In this document: piece by piece, positions 61,901-64,000 of the stretch
How the letters are laid out: the number at the start of each line of letters is the position of its first letter
Numbering within the stretch: the first letter of the stretch is position 1
NCBI RefSeq assembly: GCF_000350225.1
Contig: NW_005178819.1
Span: 219,244-283,243 of the forward strand
Reading direction: 5' to 3'
DNA from: Chondrus crispus
Lineage: Eukaryota > Rhodophyta > Florideophyceae > Gigartinales > Gigartinaceae
DNA: 64,000 nucleotides
Notes under the pieces: generated by a model
Seen by the model: the letters and a program-made list of their open reading frames with translations, nothing else
Database searches by the model: none
Told to the model about the DNA's origin: nothing
Made by a program: the position numbers and the translations under genes

Positions 61901-63369
61901 GCAGGAAACTTGACAAGACTTTGAGAATATATTTTTATTGGCCTACGATGGCCCTAGACTGCTATGCATTCGCGAAGAATTGCGCCGCATGCGCGCGGGA
62001 AAGGGTGAAGTTAAGAAAAAACACGAAGGAAATGAAGCTGTTCACGCCCAAAGCGCCGCTGGAATTTGTCGCCATCGACATCCTCGGCGAGCTAATTACA
62101 ACTAAGCGAGGAAATCGGTATATTCTCGTGATCAGCGATCGATACTCAAAACTGGTACGGACCGTACCGTTGAAGAAGATATCAGCTGCGCACATCGCAC
62201 AAGCCTTCGTTCACCATTGGGTATTCGTGTACGGACCGCGGGTCAAGCTGCTGTCCGACAATGGAACACAGTTCACGGCCCGGTTCTTTCAGAATGTCTG
62301 CCGAATTCTTGGCATACGCAATGTGTTCACGACTACGTACCACCCGCAAGCCAACGGCCAAGTTGAGAGATTTAACCGCACGCTGACTTCCGCGTTGCGA
62401 AAATACGTTGGAGAGCATCCCAAGGACTGGGACTTATTTAGAGACGCTGTGACGTTCGCCTACAACACACAAGTCCATTGAACTACGAACATTGCGCCCT
62501 TCGAGCTGGTGTTGGCTCGGGCGCCGAGAAACATTGCGTTACAAGCGCAACCAACTTTGGAGAACTTCAGCTCGTCACGAGCATACTACCTGAAATGGCA
62601 GTCGTGGTTGGAGAGCCTAATGCGAAGCGCCGATAGAAGTTTGCGAAAGGAACAAGCCCGATACAAGCGAAATTTCGACGCACGCCTTCGCAAGCCGCAA
62701 TACGAGATCCCACCAGGGTCCTACGTGTTTCTCCGGAAGGAGCAGGGCACGGCTAGCGAACCGAAACATAAGCTCGCACAAGTCGCTACAGGGCCTTATC
62801 AGGTCAGAAGATCGGATCAACATACGGTAGTCATTGCCATTGGCGATCAGGAGGAACGCGTATCGCGAGACAGGGTGGAATTAGCCCCAAGCCCAATGGA
62901 CCATGCGCCGATAACCGGCCTACGTCAAGCGCTACAGTTCCTGGGAGAGCCGGAGTTAAACGAAGAAGGACAGGCAACGGAGGACGAGGAACGTCCTCAC
63001 ACCCGTGCGCCTACGACGGGGGACCAGGATAATTTAGTTGGTCAAACGCCGACAGCGGAGACACCTCCAAACCTACGCGAGCTCGGAACGTCCAGAGAAG
63101 AGGACGAGTTGGAAGATCTTCAGAAGGGGGAAGGAAACAGTTCAGAGAAAGGAGAGGAAACAGAGAACACGGAATATGTAATCGACCGGGTCGTCGACCA
63201 CGTTTATCAAAATGGTAATTTGATTCTCAAGGTGGAATGGTACGGTTATGCGCCCGAGGACGCGACGTGGGAGCCCATTGAGCAATTGCCCCGCAGTGCG
63301 GCCGTCACGTATTTCCAAAGGAAGAAATTACTCTTGCCGCCGCAAGTCGCGCACGCGCGAGCGGGGTAG
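58787..63369 (+). pseudogene. pol of element B: protease, RT, RNase H, integrase, chromodomain
   Basis: Ty3/gypsy chromovirus polyprotein. Protease: VLDTGAGPNLV (about 59240). RT: EWASPVLLVPKPDGSMRF, FSALDAISGYWQM, FGLTHAPATFQRAL and catalytic YLDDIIIF (about 60710). RNase H: YSVDTDASDYQIGAAL. A one-base loss near 61240 shifts the frame; coding continues to 63369 except for a TGA at 62479-62481. Integrase: HHCC finger (LAGHPGG... and CAACARE), first Asp in FVAIDILGE, SDNGTQF and NGQVERFNRTL, then the GPY motif (ATGPYQVRR). The C terminus is a chromodomain (EYVIDRVVDHVY to YGYAPEDATWEPIEQLP). All catalytic residues are retained. It overlaps gag by 130 bases in the -1 frame. Confidence 0.92.
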
Positions 63370-64000
63370 GCATCGTCAATAGAATTAGCCGATTAGGAAA
63401 CGCGGAAGAGTCAGAAGTTCGAAACGAACGGACCCGCAAGCAAGGAAAGTCGGAGCAAGAGGAGTCAGGCAGTCTTCCGTCGGGAACGCCTTTGCAAAAA
63501 GGGACTGAAGAGCGGTTTACCCTCGAGTCGAGGGAGAAGGAGGGGAAAAGATACAGCTGACGTAGAGGCGCACGCGAGGGAGGCCGATCGAGAGGAAGTG
63601 AATGATGCGGGACGCGATAAGACCGCGAGTGAAATGTTGGAATTGTATTGGGGATGGTCCCCATCAGGAGGCTCTCGAGTTTGAAGTGATGCGGTGAGCA
63701 GCGTCGCGGAGAGAGAGTAAGGACAGTCGCCGGAAACGAGACCCCTCGGAGTGAGGAGAAAGGAAACGAAAGACTCAAGCGATTTTGCCTGGGACCCCCG
63801 CCCATGAATGAAATGGCCCGCACGGCCAGACCGTGGAAGGGAAGATGTACTGTAGTCTCAGGCCGAGGTAATTTACCTCCTTGGATACGATCACACGCGG
63901 CCGCCGCGTGCACGTGATGTGACGCCTAGATCGATGATCCGCCCTCATGGGGTGTGATTTAATCAAAAGAAATTGGGGCCCGCTGCTGGTAAGCTGCCAA
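63370..64000 (+). other. 3' untranslated part of element B
   Basis: No coding sequence. It is purine-rich, and 63840-63970 is shared with the reverse copy at 46950-47070. The 3' LTR (expected TGTAGTGCAAT start) has not begun by 64000. Confidence 0.6.

Noticed and set aside
1..64000. Reassigned stop codon to explain the many in-frame stops in element genes
   Set aside because: TAA, TAG and TGA all occur as interrupters, only in mobile-element genes, while host genes end normally with them.
1..64000. tRNA, rRNA, CRISPR array or bacterial operon features
   Set aside because: No cloverleaf with conserved boxes, no rRNA-like sequence and no spaced short direct repeats were seen; gene layout is eukaryotic.

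Overview
The window looks like nuclear DNA of a plastid-bearing, intron-poor eukaryote. A red seaweed (florideophyte, Chondrus-like) fits best. This is inference: most host genes are single uninterrupted ORFs, the one clear intron is 90 bp, a SOUL protein carries a plastid-transit-like leader, and host genes form a small island in a sea of retroelements and DNA transposons. I could run no database search.

Layout. 1-2.9 kb: the tail of one ORF that may be a pogo/Tigger-type transposase, then a nearly complete pogo/jerky-type DDE transposase on the minus strand, interrupted by one TAG. 4.7-17.4 kb is the host gene island: a CaMK-type protein kinase (+), Derlin (-), a plastid-type SOUL haem-binding protein (+), an SLC4 bicarbonate/anion transporter (-), a 100-N assembly gap, a Tubby/LURP-one-like protein with a Pro/Gln/Tyr-rich head (+), and a two-exon NSE1-like SMC5/6 subunit (-). 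18.2-21.0 kb is a piggyBac element with recognisable terminal inverted repeats.

21.1-37.0 kb is a decayed Ty3/gypsy chromovirus (element A) flanked by about 530-bp repeats. A reverse solo LTR of another family (type B) sits between its gag and pol. Its 3' repeat is split by a 4.8-kb tyrosine-recombinase retroelement of PAT/Ngaro type with textbook split direct repeats. 37.0-40.4 kb holds a truncated reverse B-type LTR and an unrecognised + strand ORF, broken by a forward solo B-type LTR. 41.4-43.5 kb is a pogo/jerky transposase remnant with adjoining long hairpins. 44.5-46.4 kb is a second, frameshifted piggyBac transposase. 46.9-49.6 kb is a reverse, 5'-truncated copy of element B.

50.4-55.4 kb is the most unusual unit: an intact PCIF1-type (NPPF) N6-adenine methyltransferase-like ORF facing a roughly 1,300-codon minus-strand gene. 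That gene combines a DUF6589-like region, a PIN-like acidic-residue region and a tesmin/TSO1-like CXC motif. It is cut at its 5' end by the 5' LTR of element B. 55.4-64.0 kb is element B, a chromodomain Ty3/gypsy element: LTR, gag with CCHC knuckle, protease, RT, RNase H, integrase and chromodomain. It has only a few lesions, and its 3' LTR lies outside the window.

Host genes are not in operons; they alternate strands and each has its own flanking DNA. The mobile elements give a readable insertion order: B-type LTRs entered element A, the unknown ORF and the methyltransferase-associated unit, and the tyrosine-recombinase element entered the A repeat.
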